The notes beneath the pieces are model-generated. The model was not told the origin of the DNA, searched no databases, and worked only from the letters and a program-made list of their open reading frames with translations. A stretch of DNA of 64,000 nt from Psychrobacter urativorans (lineage in GTDB: Bacteria > Pseudomonadota > Gammaproteobacteria > Pseudomonadales > Moraxellaceae): contig NZ_CP012678.1 of assembly GCF_001298525.1 (NCBI RefSeq), forward strand, positions 2,738,355 to 2,802,354, given 5' to 3'. Each line of letters opens with the position of its first letter. The stretch's first letter is position 1. Positions 39,877 through 48,519 of the stretch are shown one piece after another. The translations under genes were made by a program, and so were the position numbers.

Positions 39877-40554
39877 TTAATCTTGAAGCTTTGCAAGTAG
39901 ATGCTTCGCCGTATCTTCTGATGACGCAGGATTCTGACCGGTAATGAGTAAGCCATCTTCAACCACATAAGACTCCCAATCAGCGCCTTTTTGATAGTGT
40001 CCGCCATTGGCTTTTAGCACGTCTTCTAATAAGAAAGGCACGACGTCTGTGAGCTGAACACCTTCTTCTTCCGTATTACTAAAACCTGTTACGGTTTTAC
40101 CTTTTACTAAGTATTCGCCATCAATTTTAACGTTTTTGAGCGCTGCTGGAGAATGGCAAACAAAGGCGACTGGCTTGTCTTGCTGAACAAAATTTTCAAT
40201 CAACTCAATAGAGTTTTTATCGACCGCTAAATCCCATAATGGACCATGACCGCCGGGGTAAAATACCGAGGCAAAGTCTTCGGCTTTAACGTCAGCAAGC
40301 TTTTCCGTATGCGCAAGGCGTTCTTGTGCTTCAGCATCGTTTTTAAAACGCTTGGTAAATTCGGTTTGCGCGTCTGGTGCATCACTTTTCGGATCAAGTG
40401 GCGGTTGACCACCGGCAGGTGAGGCGATAGTAACGTTAACGCCCGCATCAAGAAAGGCATAGTAGGGCGCAGCAAATTCTTCTAGCCAAAAGCCAGTTTT
40501 TTCGCCAGTGTCACCCAGACGATCATGTGAGGTCAATACCATTAAAATATTCAT
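39877..40554 (-). CDS. DJ-1/PfpI family class I glutamine amidotransferase-like protein
   Basis: 225 residues. The nucleophile elbow PVAFVCHSPAALKNV with Cys and the upstream FYPGGHGPLWDLA match the HchA/YDR533C (Hsp31-like) group of DJ-1 proteins, with the His in the CHSPA pattern. Members act as glutathione-independent glyoxalases or deglycases and as protein chaperones. The neighbours, an alkenal reductase-like enzyme and a GST, agree with a role against methylglyoxal or other aldehydes. AGGATAAT lies just before the ATG. Confidence 0.9.
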   Translation of the reverse strand: MNILMVLTSHDRLGDTGEKTGFWLEEFAAPYYAFLDAGVNVTIASPAGGQPPLDPKSDAPDAQTEFTKRFKNDAEAQERLAHTEKLADVKAEDFASVFYPGGHGPLWDLAVDKNSIELIENFVQQDKPVAFVCHSPAALKNVKIDGEYLVKGKTVTGFSNTEEEGVQLTDVVPFLLEDVLKANGGHYQKGADWESYVVEDGLLITGQNPASSEDTAKHLLAKLQD

Positions 40555-40739
40555 AATTATCCTTAATTTTTATTGGGTAAATGCGGTGATTAAAAACGTT
40601 AATTAAAGACGATTAGCCATTCGTACGGATAAAGCCGAACACTAACCGTATCTTTTTTTAGGCTTAAAGGGTTATTAATAATGTTATTAATTATTAAAGC
40701 CCATCACTATTTAATAGCGCTAATGAATAGCGCTAAGGA

Positions 40740-41801
40740 TTATTTAACGTCAGCAACCTTAACAACGGTTTTACCGAAATTTTTACCTTCTAACATATCA
40801 AAGAAAGCTTGTGGTGCTTGTGCTAAACCATCGACTTGATGTTCTTTAGTTTTAACTGCGCATGACTCAAGCCAGTTACTCATAGTTTTTAAGAACTCTG
40901 GGAAATGGTCACCATATTCTTCAAAGATAATAAAGCCTTTGACCGTTAAGCGTTTACTTAGAATATTGCCCATTAAGACACTTAAACGGTCTTTACCATC
41001 AGGAAGTTCAGTGGCGTTGTACTGGGAGATTAATCCGCATACTGGAATACGGGCATGAGCGTTCAATAGTGGCAATACGGCGTCAAATACTTTGCCACCG
41101 ACGTTTTCATAATAGATATCAATACCATCTGGGCACGCCGCTTTTAATTGCTCGGCAAAGTCTTCCGCTTTATGGTCAATACAGATATCAAAGCCAAGCT
41201 CATTAACGGCGAAGTCGCATTTTTCTTTACCGCCTGCTATACCGACGGTGCGCAGACCAAGTTGATTACCAGTTTGGCCAACCGTTGCGCCTACTGGACC
41301 AGTGGCAGCAGCGACGACTAAGGTTTCGCCTTTTTTTGGTTTGCCGATATCGGTTAAACCCATGTAACCCGTGAAACCTGGCATACCAAGGACACCTAAG
41401 CCATAAGACGGGTGCGCCATGTTTTTATCAAGTTTCAATACGCCTATCCCATCACTGACGCTATAATCCTGCCAACCTGAGTTCGATACGACCAAGTCAC
41501 CAACGGCAAAGTTATCGATATTAGACTCAACAACTTGCGCCACCGTACCACCCAGCATTACGTCACCAATTTGTAATGGATCAGCGTAACTTGCAGCATC
41601 ACTCATGCGTCCACGCATATACGGATCAAGTGATAGATAGACGGTACGTAATAGCATTTGGTTTTGATTTGGGATTGGGATTTCGCCAGTTGCCAATTCA
41701 AAGTTATCGGCAGTTGGGGCACCATGTGGGCGGCTTGCCAGTTTGATTTGACGGTTTTGTTGTTGATTTTGCTGGTCGCTAAAATTATTATCAAGGCTCA
41801 T
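40740..41801 (-). CDS. Zinc-independent MDR oxidoreductase (CurA / 2-alkenal reductase type)
   Basis: 353 residues. RTVYLSLDPYMRGRMSDAASY and the cofactor loop VVAAATGPVGATVGQTGNQLGLRTVGIAGG mark the leukotriene B4 dehydrogenase/YncB-CurA branch of medium-chain reductases. YYENVGGKVFDAVLPLL and CGLISQYN are also typical. These enzymes reduce alpha,beta-unsaturated carbonyls with NADPH. GGAG lies nine bases upstream of the ATG. It lies between the alcohol dehydrogenase and the DJ-1 gene, on the same strand. Confidence 0.92.
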   Translation of the reverse strand: MSLDNNFSDQQNQQQNRQIKLASRPHGAPTADNFELATGEIPIPNQNQMLLRTVYLSLDPYMRGRMSDAASYADPLQIGDVMLGGTVAQVVESNIDNFAVGDLVVSNSGWQDYSVSDGIGVLKLDKNMAHPSYGLGVLGMPGFTGYMGLTDIGKPKKGETLVVAAATGPVGATVGQTGNQLGLRTVGIAGGKEKCDFAVNELGFDICIDHKAEDFAEQLKAACPDGIDIYYENVGGKVFDAVLPLLNAHARIPVCGLISQYNATELPDGKDRLSVLMGNILSKRLTVKGFIIFEEYGDHFPEFLKTMSNWLESCAVKTKEHQVDGLAQAPQAFFDMLEGKNFGKTVVKVADVK

Positions 41802-41944
41802 TTTAGAGCTCCTTATTTTATTTATAATGGTTGATTGTATGAATTTAAATATAGTAGCTGCTGGCTAGTGAGCAACTACTATTGGCTGATGCTAAGTGAC
41901 TGTAAGCTACAGTTATTTAAAGCTACGGTTATTTATGCTTATGA

Positions 41945-43165
41945 TTAAGCGTGACTAGTAACGGCACGTTCTAATATACGACGTGATACTGCCAAGTCAT
42001 TTTTACCATGCTCGCCCAATTTCACCATTTTATGCGCTTCCAATTGTTTTACAATCGGATCAATTGCCGACTCATCTAAATCTACATCTTCTAAGCTGAT
42101 AGGCAATCCAAGCTCACGGAAGAAGTTTTCTGTGTGAACGATAGCGGCTTCGATGATAGCGTCATCGTCTTGAGCAACATCAGTACCGTCATTAGTGATA
42201 TTCCAAACGTTACGCGCATACTGCAGCAGTTTGTCTTTTTTGCTGTCTTTCAGCTCACGCATCACTGATGGTAAGACAATCGTTAGCGTGCGTGCATGGT
42301 CAATTGCATGTAATGAGGTCAACTCATGACCAATCATATGCGTCGTCCAATCTTGCGGAACTCCCGTACCAATCAAGCCGTTCAATGCCATCGTGGCTGT
42401 CCACATAATATTTTTACGCGTTTCTAAATTCTTTGGATCAGCTTTAACAGCTGCGCCTTCCTCAATCAGAATCTTAAGTAAACTTTCAGCAAAGGCATCT
42501 TGAACTTTCGCATTAACCGGATAGGTTAGATACTGTTCCATCACATGCACAAAGGCATCAGCCACGCCATTCATAACCTGACGTTCAGGTAAGGTTAAGG
42601 TTTTTGCAGGATCTAAAATTGAGAATTTAGGGAACGCAAGCGGATTACCAAATGCCAATTTCGCTTGACGCTCGCTGTAGTTAATCACTCCGCCTGAATT
42701 CATCTCAGAACCCGTCGCTGGAATGGTTAATACCGCGCCCAAATCAACAGCCGAATCTATATTTCTGCAATAGCTGGTCAATGCGTCCCACGCTTGCTCA
42801 CGAGATACCGTACCATCTTCATTAGTCATCGAAGCCACTAAGGCAACAAACTTACTGCCATCAATCACTGAACCGCCACCAACCGCTAATAAAAAGTCGA
42901 TATGGTGCTCATTGACCATATCCGCAGCTTTTAACAAAGTAGTGAATTCTGGATTGGCTTCAATACCACCAAACTCAAATACTTCGCGTTGACCATTGGC
43001 TGCTAAAGCAGTTTTAACTTCGTCCAAAGTTCCGGTACGTTGTGCTGAACCACCACCATAAGTAATAAGGACGCGAGCATCAGTCGGTACTAAATCTGCT
43101 AGTTGTTTGATTTGACCTTCACCAAATACGATACGGACGGGATTGTAATATTGAAAGTTATTCAT
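41945..43165 (-). CDS. YqhD-like iron/zinc-containing alcohol (aldehyde) dehydrogenase
   Basis: 406 residues, group III alcohol dehydrogenase. The NADP loop LLAVGGGSVIDGSKFVA (about 93-108), TIPATGSEMNSGGVI, and metal ligands D203, H207 (GVADAFVH), H276 and H290 keep the spacing of E. coli YqhD (D194, H198, H267, H281). YqhD reduces short-chain aldehydes with NADPH under lipid peroxidation stress. AGGAATATT precedes the ATG. A 15-bp TetR-type dyad lies about 105 bases upstream. Confidence 0.92.
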   Translation of the reverse strand: MNNFQYYNPVRIVFGEGQIKQLADLVPTDARVLITYGGGSAQRTGTLDEVKTALAANGQREVFEFGGIEANPEFTTLLKAADMVNEHHIDFLLAVGGGSVIDGSKFVALVASMTNEDGTVSREQAWDALTSYCRNIDSAVDLGAVLTIPATGSEMNSGGVINYSERQAKLAFGNPLAFPKFSILDPAKTLTLPERQVMNGVADAFVHVMEQYLTYPVNAKVQDAFAESLLKILIEEGAAVKADPKNLETRKNIMWTATMALNGLIGTGVPQDWTTHMIGHELTSLHAIDHARTLTIVLPSVMRELKDSKKDKLLQYARNVWNITNDGTDVAQDDDAIIEAAIVHTENFFRELGLPISLEDVDLDESAIDPIVKQLEAHKMVKLGEHGKNDLAVSRRILERAVTSHA

Positions 43166-43489
43166 AATATTCCTAATGTTGAATGAGTTTTTAATAAGTA
43201 TTAAATGAGTGGTTTAAAATCGGAAATAGGTGATGCCTGTTCTTTACATCTGGTCGCATTATATATTAATTAGACCGGTCGTCTAGTGGCTATTTATGAA
43301 TAATTACAAAACTATCGTATAAGCAATTTATATCAAGTTAGTTTGATAGTGCTAATCAACAATGGATTTTTTAAAGCATTGTTGACTGATAGTTACTGAC
43401 CTAAACGTCAGTCGAAAAAGGCAAAGTCTAAACATAGTTAGAAGTAAATACTAACCAAGAATAAGAGTAAGGGGGAGGGAGAACGCCAA
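43166..43489. other. Alcohol dehydrogenase promoter region
   Basis: About 320 bases between the TetR gene stop and the alcohol dehydrogenase start. It contains the operator-like dyad at 43271-43285; no gene is seen. Confidence 0.6.
43271..43285. promoter_or_regulatory. TetR-type operator upstream of the alcohol dehydrogenase
   Basis: TAGACCGGTCGTCTA: 5-bp arms TAGAC/GTCTA around CGGTC. It differs by one base from the dyad at 44250-44264 on the other side of the regulator gene. Confidence 0.75.
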
Positions 43490-44128
43490 TTAGCGCCCCA
43501 TCTCAGTTGTCGTCATCTGCCACACTTCTGCTAGTGGCGTATCTGTTTGGCTAATTTTTGCAATTAGGCTGGCACCAAGCCATGCAAAATACCAACGCTT
43601 TGCCATACTTTCAGCCGCGACATTATCGAGATGAGGTACCGAGTTATCAGCCCAACCGGCTTTGATTTGAGTCGCAAGCCACGTAATCGTTTGCTGATAG
43701 CCTGCATACAGTACTTTGCGCATTGGTTCTGACATATCAGCGACTTCTGCGCTAAGCTTCACTACCAAGCACTTTTCATGGTCGCAGCCGTTTTGCTGAG
43801 TGTCATACCAGTTTTGGAAATAGTCATAAAGTTTCTGCTGCGCGCTAACATTTTGTGACCCAATAATATCCAAACGCTGCTTATACTGAATAAAGTAGTG
43901 GCTGATAATTGCCTCACCAAAGGCTTCTTTTGAGGCAAAGTAATGATAAAAAGAGCCTTTTGGTATGCCGGCGGTGTCTAGTATTTGCTTGATGCCGACG
44001 GCGGTAAAACCTTTTTGCGCGATAAGTTTATAGCCAGTGGTTAATAGATGAGCTTTGGTATTTGATAACGCTATATCTGATGCAGAGTTGTCTGTTGGTA
44101 CGGAATTTTGAGCATTAAGTAGTGCCAT
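43490..44128 (-). CDS. TetR/AcrR family regulator (AcuR/NemR-like)
   Basis: 212 residues. Helix-turn-helix at about 40-70 with FTAVGIKQILDTAGIPKGSFYHYFASKE. The ligand domain carries QNGCDHEKCLVVKLSAEVADMSEPMR with C115 and C120, a pattern of AcuR/NemR-type regulators, some of which sense electrophiles through cysteine. It is divergent from the aldehyde dehydrogenase and upstream of the alcohol dehydrogenase, with matching dyads at both sites, so it likely represses both and itself. The protein has a Ser/Asn-rich N-terminal lead of about 22 residues. Confidence 0.92.
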   Translation of the reverse strand: MALLNAQNSVPTDNSASDIALSNTKAHLLTTGYKLIAQKGFTAVGIKQILDTAGIPKGSFYHYFASKEAFGEAIISHYFIQYKQRLDIIGSQNVSAQQKLYDYFQNWYDTQQNGCDHEKCLVVKLSAEVADMSEPMRKVLYAGYQQTITWLATQIKAGWADNSVPHLDNVAAESMAKRWYFAWLGASLIAKISQTDTPLAEVWQMTTTEMGR

Positions 44129-44249
44129 AAAGCTGATGTTCTCCTTAGAGAGAGTTTTAGTTAGTCATTTTTTGTGATGGATAAATTACGTTTTTTCAAC
44201 AAACCTCACGGTTAAAACGTACTTATTCTTATAGTGTCTATGGTAGCAT

Positions 44250-44264
44250 TAGACCAGTCGTCTA
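44250..44264. promoter_or_regulatory. TetR-type operator between regulator and aldehyde dehydrogenase
   Basis: TAGACCAGTCGTCTA, one base different from 43271-43285 and with the same ATTAGACC context on the left. It lies in the divergent promoter region. Confidence 0.75.
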
Positions 44265-44318
44265 GCAAGTTGCGATTTTTATCCTGCATATTATTTAAAT
44301 GGTAAATGTGTATTTTTA

Positions 44319-44342
44319 AGCTATAGCTATAGCTATAGCTAT
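44319..44342. repeat. Hexanucleotide tandem repeat (CTATAG)n upstream of the aldehyde dehydrogenase
   Basis: Four in-register GCTATA units followed by GCTATT and AGCTATT, about 80-105 bases before the aldehyde dehydrogenase start and about 55 bases past the operator. Short repeats like this can change copy number by slippage. Confidence 0.75.
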
Positions 44343-44422
44343 TAGCTATTTATTTACTGAGCAATGACTTTAAATAACCAGACTTATAAATAACAATTTC
44401 AAAATAGAAAATAGGAATAATT

Positions 44423-45907
44423 ATGACTACGAATAATGCCAACTCGAACGCTTATAGTGATTTTCATTTGCAATATATCGCTGGTGACTGGAAAAAAGGC
44501 GATGATGATAGCGTCAATATCGATACCAATCCTTATAACGGCGAGACTCTGGTAGAGATTAAACAGGCGACGAAAGAACAACTGGATGAGGCTTATCAAG
44601 CAGCAAGTGCCGCTCAAAAGCAGTGGGCTCAGCAAACCCCGAACGAACGGGCTGCTACTCTTTATAAAGTAGTCAGTATTTTTGATCAGCGTCAAGATGA
44701 AATTGTTGATTGGTTGATTAAAGAGTCGGGCAGCACGCGTATTAAAGCCATGGTTGAGTTTAGCAGTGCGCGCGCAATTACCCTTGAAGCCGCAAGTTTT
44801 CCCAATCGTGTACATGGTGAGATTCGTCCGTCTAACACACCGGGTAAAGAGAACTTTATCTATCGTGAGCCGATGGGTGTGATTGCGGTGATTAGCCCAT
44901 GGAACTTTCCTTTACATTTAACTCAGCGTTCTATTGCGCCTGCTTTAGCATTGGGTAATGCCGTGGTTCTCAAGCCTGCGAGCGATACGCCAATTACGGG
45001 CGGTTTATTACTCGCCAAAATATTTGAAGAAGCGGGCTTGCCAAAAGGTTTGCTTAATGTGGTCGTTGGTGCAGGTAGCGAGATAGGGGACGCCATTGTT
45101 ACCCATGATATTCCAAGTTTAGTATCATTTACCGGCTCAACGTCAGTGGGTAAGCATATTGGTGAATTGGCAAATGGTGGCGACTATATCAAGCAAGTGG
45201 CGTTAGAGCTGGGTGGTAATAGTCCTTTCGTAGTGTTAAAAGATGCCGATATCGAGCAAGCGGTAAAAGCCGCCGCCTTTGGCAAGTTCTTGCATCAAGG
45301 TCAGATTTGTATTGCGATTAACCGTATCATTGTCGAAGATGAGATTTATGATGACTTTGTCGAGCGCTTCCTTGCTCACGTTAAGACCTTAAATGTCGGT
45401 GATCCTAGTAAATTGGATACCGCAGTCGGTCCGATTATCAATGAAAAACAAGTGAAATCGCTTAAAGACAAAATCGATAAAACGCAGCAACAAGGTGCAA
45501 AAATGATTTTAAGTGGTGAGATTAAAGGTCAACTAGTACCGCCGCATATCTTTACGGAAGTGACGCGTGAGATGGACTTGTCCTGTAATGAAGTGTTCGG
45601 ACCCTTGGTCGGTATCATCCGCGCTAAAGATGAAGACGATGCACTGTCGATTGCCAATGACTCTATGTATGGACTATCTAGCGCGGTCTTTACTGAAGAT
45701 ATGGCAAAGGGGTTACGCTTTGCTCGCGGTATCAAAGCAGGTATGACTCATATTAATGATATCTCGGTCAATGATGAAAGCAATGCGCCATTTGGTGGCG
45801 AGAAAAATTCAGGTATCGGACGTTTTAACGGTGAATGGATACTTGAAGAATTTACCACTTTACATTGGATTTCGGTTCAGCATATACCGCGTGATTATCC
45901 ATTTTAA
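44423..45907 (+). CDS. NAD(P)-dependent aldehyde dehydrogenase
   Basis: 494 residues of the ALDH superfamily with N161 in ISPWNFP, E262 in ALELGGNSP and the catalytic C296 in HQGQICIAI. The C-terminal [24 protein letters not shown] is also typical. It most resembles benzaldehyde/vanillin-type dehydrogenases, but the substrate cannot be fixed by eye. It is divergent from the TetR regulator and shares a dyad with the alcohol dehydrogenase, so oxidation and reduction of the same aldehydes seem co-regulated. AGGAATAATT precedes the ATG. Confidence 0.93.
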   Translation: MTTNNANSNAYSDFHLQYIAGDWKKGDDDSVNIDTNPYNGETLVEIKQATKEQLDEAYQAASAAQKQWAQQTPNERAATLYKVVSIFDQRQDEIVDWLIKESGSTRIKAMVEFSSARAITLEAASFPNRVHGEIRPSNTPGKENFIYREPMGVIAVISPWNFPLHLTQRSIAPALALGNAVVLKPASDTPITGGLLLAKIFEEAGLPKGLLNVVVGAGSEIGDAIVTHDIPSLVSFTGSTSVGKHIGELANGGDYIKQVALELGGNSPFVVLKDADIEQAVKAAAFGKFLHQGQICIAINRIIVEDEIYDDFVERFLAHVKTLNVGDPSKLDTAVGPIINEKQVKSLKDKIDKTQQQGAKMILSGEIKGQLVPPHIFTEVTREMDLSCNEVFGPLVGIIRAKDEDDALSIANDSMYGLSSAVFTEDMAKGLRFARGIKAGMTHINDISVNDESNAPFGGEKNSGIGRFNGEWILEEFTTLHWISVQHIPRDYPF

Positions 45908-45961
45908 AAGCAGCCGTTCTAAATACTCAGTTTTAAATATTTTAGAGTAAAGTTTTAATAC

Positions 45962-45993
45962 AAAAAAAGACTGCTATTAGGCGGTCTTTTTTT
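45962..45993. terminator. Bidirectional hairpin terminator
   Basis: AAAAAAAGACTGC pairs with GCGGTCTTTTTTT over TATTAG, between convergent genes. Confidence 0.88.
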
Positions 45994-46014
45994 ATGGAAA
46001 ATCTAGAAGTATGA

Positions 46015-46245
46015 TTATTTAAGATGAAAGCCTAATAAGCCCTGTATTTCTTCGATAGTCAGATGCCTAACGAGTGCTTGCTCTTCTACAGACAAGCGAT
46101 TGGTATGCTCTTTTATCATCATATAAATACTGCGAGCGATTTCAGCCGTAGGGGCATAATACATTTGCGGCTGGTCTTGAGTGAGCTTTACTAAAAATCT
46201 ATCGATAATTTTATGCTTTTGCGTCGAAGCGTGTTCTTCAGTCAT
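46015..46245 (-). CDS. Small hypothetical protein
   Basis: 76 residues, charged and helical, without signal peptide or membrane segment; sequence such as MYYAPTAEIARSIYMMIKEHTNRLS and ALVRHLTIEEIQGLLGF. A clear AGGAGA ribosome site seven bases before the ATG and a terminator downstream support a real gene. No family recognised. It is convergent with the aldehyde dehydrogenase and divergent from the cryptochrome gene. Confidence 0.65.
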   Translation of the reverse strand: MTEEHASTQKHKIIDRFLVKLTQDQPQMYYAPTAEIARSIYMMIKEHTNRLSVEEQALVRHLTIEEIQGLLGFHLK

Positions 46246-46432
46246 GACATTCTCCTATGTATAAACTATTTAAGCAGGCGCTTGAATGATAGTCAATCAT
46301 GATACTTATAATAATGATAAATATCACAGGCTACTGTTTAACAAGGCATCTATAGTATTTTTTATTATAAAGTATTATATTTATTTATCGGTAAGTTATT
46401 AAGTAAATCTAATTAAAATATTGGGAATAATT

Positions 46433-47839
46433 ATGGGCAATCAGCCAGCAGCTAGGTTATCACAAACACTGATGGGCAGAAAAGTCGTGTTGATGCTGTT
46501 CCATAATGATTTACGGATTAATGACAATGCAACGTTGCTAAAAGCCGCTGAAATAGCCAGTACTAATAATGGACGGCTGCTGTGTGTTTATGTGTCCGAC
46601 TTGGCAGATACGTTGACTAAACAGACCAATAAAACTCCCTATTATTTTGATGAAATGGGGCGGTCACGCAAGCAATTCTTAGTTGAAAGTTTGGTTGATT
46701 TAAATGAGTCATTACAGCGCCTTAGTAATAGATTGCTGTATTTACCAACAGACGATTTATCGACAGACAAGTTACCATCAACAATAGATGCATTTACACA
46801 GCTATGCCAGCTTATCGAGCAACACGCTGTCACTGATATCTATATCAGTCAAACCGCAGACTATCATCAAAATCAAGCTTATAAAGTCTTGCAACATCAA
46901 TTCCCACAAATAAGTTGGCACAGATATTCCAACAATACCTTATTCGCTGTAATGTCGTCGACTAAGGATTTACCTAAAAGTTTCACTCAATTTCGTAAGC
47001 AGATAGAAGCAAATCATGATTTATTAAATGCTGAAAATAACCTGACTATTACACCAATGCCAAAATCTCTACCGCCATTGCCTGATGATATGATAGGTAA
47101 CAGTGTATTTTTTTATAAAGCGCAAACGTTTGATAAGCACGCACAACATGAGCGGTGTTTTAAAGGCGGTGAGTCCAGTGCCATTAGTCATTTAAATAGC
47201 TATTTTAAGTCTGAAGCGCCCAGTACTTACAAAGTGACGCGCAATGACCTTGATAACTGGAAGCATTCTACTAAATTCTCAGCGTGGCTAGCCAATGGCT
47301 CATTGTCGGTTAAAGTGCTACTGAATCGCTTACGACAATATGAATGCGAGGTTATCGCTAATGACTCCACTTATTGGATATGGTTTGAGCTACTGTGGCG
47401 TGAGTATTTTTATTGGTATGCGCTGACGCATCTGCAAAAGCTGTTTTGGTTTCGCGGTATTAGTCAGGATGCACCTTCGACTTGCTTTAATAAAGAACGT
47501 TTAGAGCAATGGCAAACGGGTACAACATCATATCCTATCGTTAATGCTTGTATGCATCAGCTAAAAGCAACGGGGTATATGTCCAATCGAGGCAGGCAAA
47601 TCGTTGCTAGCTGCTTTATTCATGAGCTAGGTCTAGACTGGCGCTACGGGGCAAGCTATTTTGAGCAGCACCTTATTGATTATGATGTTGCCAGTAATTG
47701 GGGCAATTGGCAGTATCTCGCGGGAGTAGGCGCTGATCCACGAGGGTGCAGACAGTTTAATCTTAAAAAACAAACACAACAGTATGACCCCAACGGTGAC
47801 TTTATTAACAAATGGCAAGGGAATAAAATCAGTGAATAG
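46433..47839 (+). CDS. DASH-type cryptochrome / deoxyribodipyrimidine photolyase
   Basis: About 468 residues. The N-terminal photolyase alpha/beta domain starts VLMLFHNDLRINDNATLLKAA. The FAD-binding helical domain includes FWFRGISQDAP, MHQLKATGYMSNRGRQIVAS and LGLDWRYGASYFEQHLIDYDVASNWGNWQYLAGVGADPR, with RQFNLKKQTQQYDPNGDF, the DASH pattern. It would repair cyclobutane dimers, mainly in single-stranded DNA, with blue light, or act as a sensor. The ATG at 46433 is preferred to an upstream in-frame TTG. Confidence 0.93.
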   Translation: MGNQPAARLSQTLMGRKVVLMLFHNDLRINDNATLLKAAEIASTNNGRLLCVYVSDLADTLTKQTNKTPYYFDEMGRSRKQFLVESLVDLNESLQRLSNRLLYLPTDDLSTDKLPSTIDAFTQLCQLIEQHAVTDIYISQTADYHQNQAYKVLQHQFPQISWHRYSNNTLFAVMSSTKDLPKSFTQFRKQIEANHDLLNAENNLTITPMPKSLPPLPDDMIGNSVFFYKAQTFDKHAQHERCFKGGESSAISHLNSYFKSEAPSTYKVTRNDLDNWKHSTKFSAWLANGSLSVKVLLNRLRQYECEVIANDSTYWIWFELLWREYFYWYALTHLQKLFWFRGISQDAPSTCFNKERLEQWQTGTTSYPIVNACMHQLKATGYMSNRGRQIVASCFIHELGLDWRYGASYFEQHLIDYDVASNWGNWQYLAGVGADPRGCRQFNLKKQTQQYDPNGDFINKWQGNKISE

Positions 47840-47897
47840 CGATAATAAGCCTTAGATTAGATACTTCAATACGATATAAATGAACAATATGAGATAA

Positions 47898-48344
47898 ATG
47901 AATACTATGAAAAAACCTAGTCCTTATTTAACTTTTGCAGGCGCTATGCCATTTGTGCTTGGTTCTGTTTTTATCACTATCGGTATTGAAGCCATCCCTG
48001 TTTTGGGAAAAGTTACGCATGTTCTATCGATTTACGGCTTGGTTATTGCCTCATTTATGGCAGGTGCGCATTGGGGTAATCATCTTAGCTTAGCTGATGA
48101 TAATACATGGGCAGTCAAGCTCCCGGTGTTTAGTAATATTATTGCGCTTGCACTGTGGTTAGGATTTTTGCTGTTATCGACTGTCGGTTTTATTTGGCTG
48201 TTAGTCGTTGGTTTTGTTAGCATGTTAGTCATTGATTATGGTCTTCATCAAGCGCATATTATTAATAATGATTATTATAGGGTAAGAAAGTACGTCACTA
48301 TGATAGTGGTTATTGCACTTATCATTGCAGGGGTTCAGCTATAG
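47898..48344 (+). CDS. DUF3429 family membrane protein
   Basis: 148 residues with about four to five membrane segments. KPSPYLTFAGAMPFVLGSV, LSIYGLVIASFMAGAHWGNHL and the VSMLVIDYGLH segment match DUF3429. The function of the family is unknown. It starts 58 bases after the cryptochrome stop on the same strand, so co-transcription is possible; DUF3429 genes are often found near photolyases (from memory, not checked). The ATG at 47907 is an alternative start. Confidence 0.82.
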   Translation: MNTMKKPSPYLTFAGAMPFVLGSVFITIGIEAIPVLGKVTHVLSIYGLVIASFMAGAHWGNHLSLADDNTWAVKLPVFSNIIALALWLGFLLLSTVGFIWLLVVGFVSMLVIDYGLHQAHIINNDYYRVRKYVTMIVVIALIIAGVQL

Positions 48345-48519
48345 CATTGTATTGATTGTTATCATGTTTAAAATAATGGGGTTCAAAATCGTTACGTTCA
48401 AAACAATGGTGTAAATACAGTTATAGATTTTCATTTAACGCTTGATATTATTTATTTAATGGATGTTATTGGCGCAGAAATAGGGATTTTTTTGGTTAAA
48501 GAAGTAAAGGAGCTTGGTT

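Noticed and set aside
44399..44815. 138-codon minus-strand frame over the aldehyde dehydrogenase start
   Set aside because: Antisense shadow of a strong gene and would run through its promoter.
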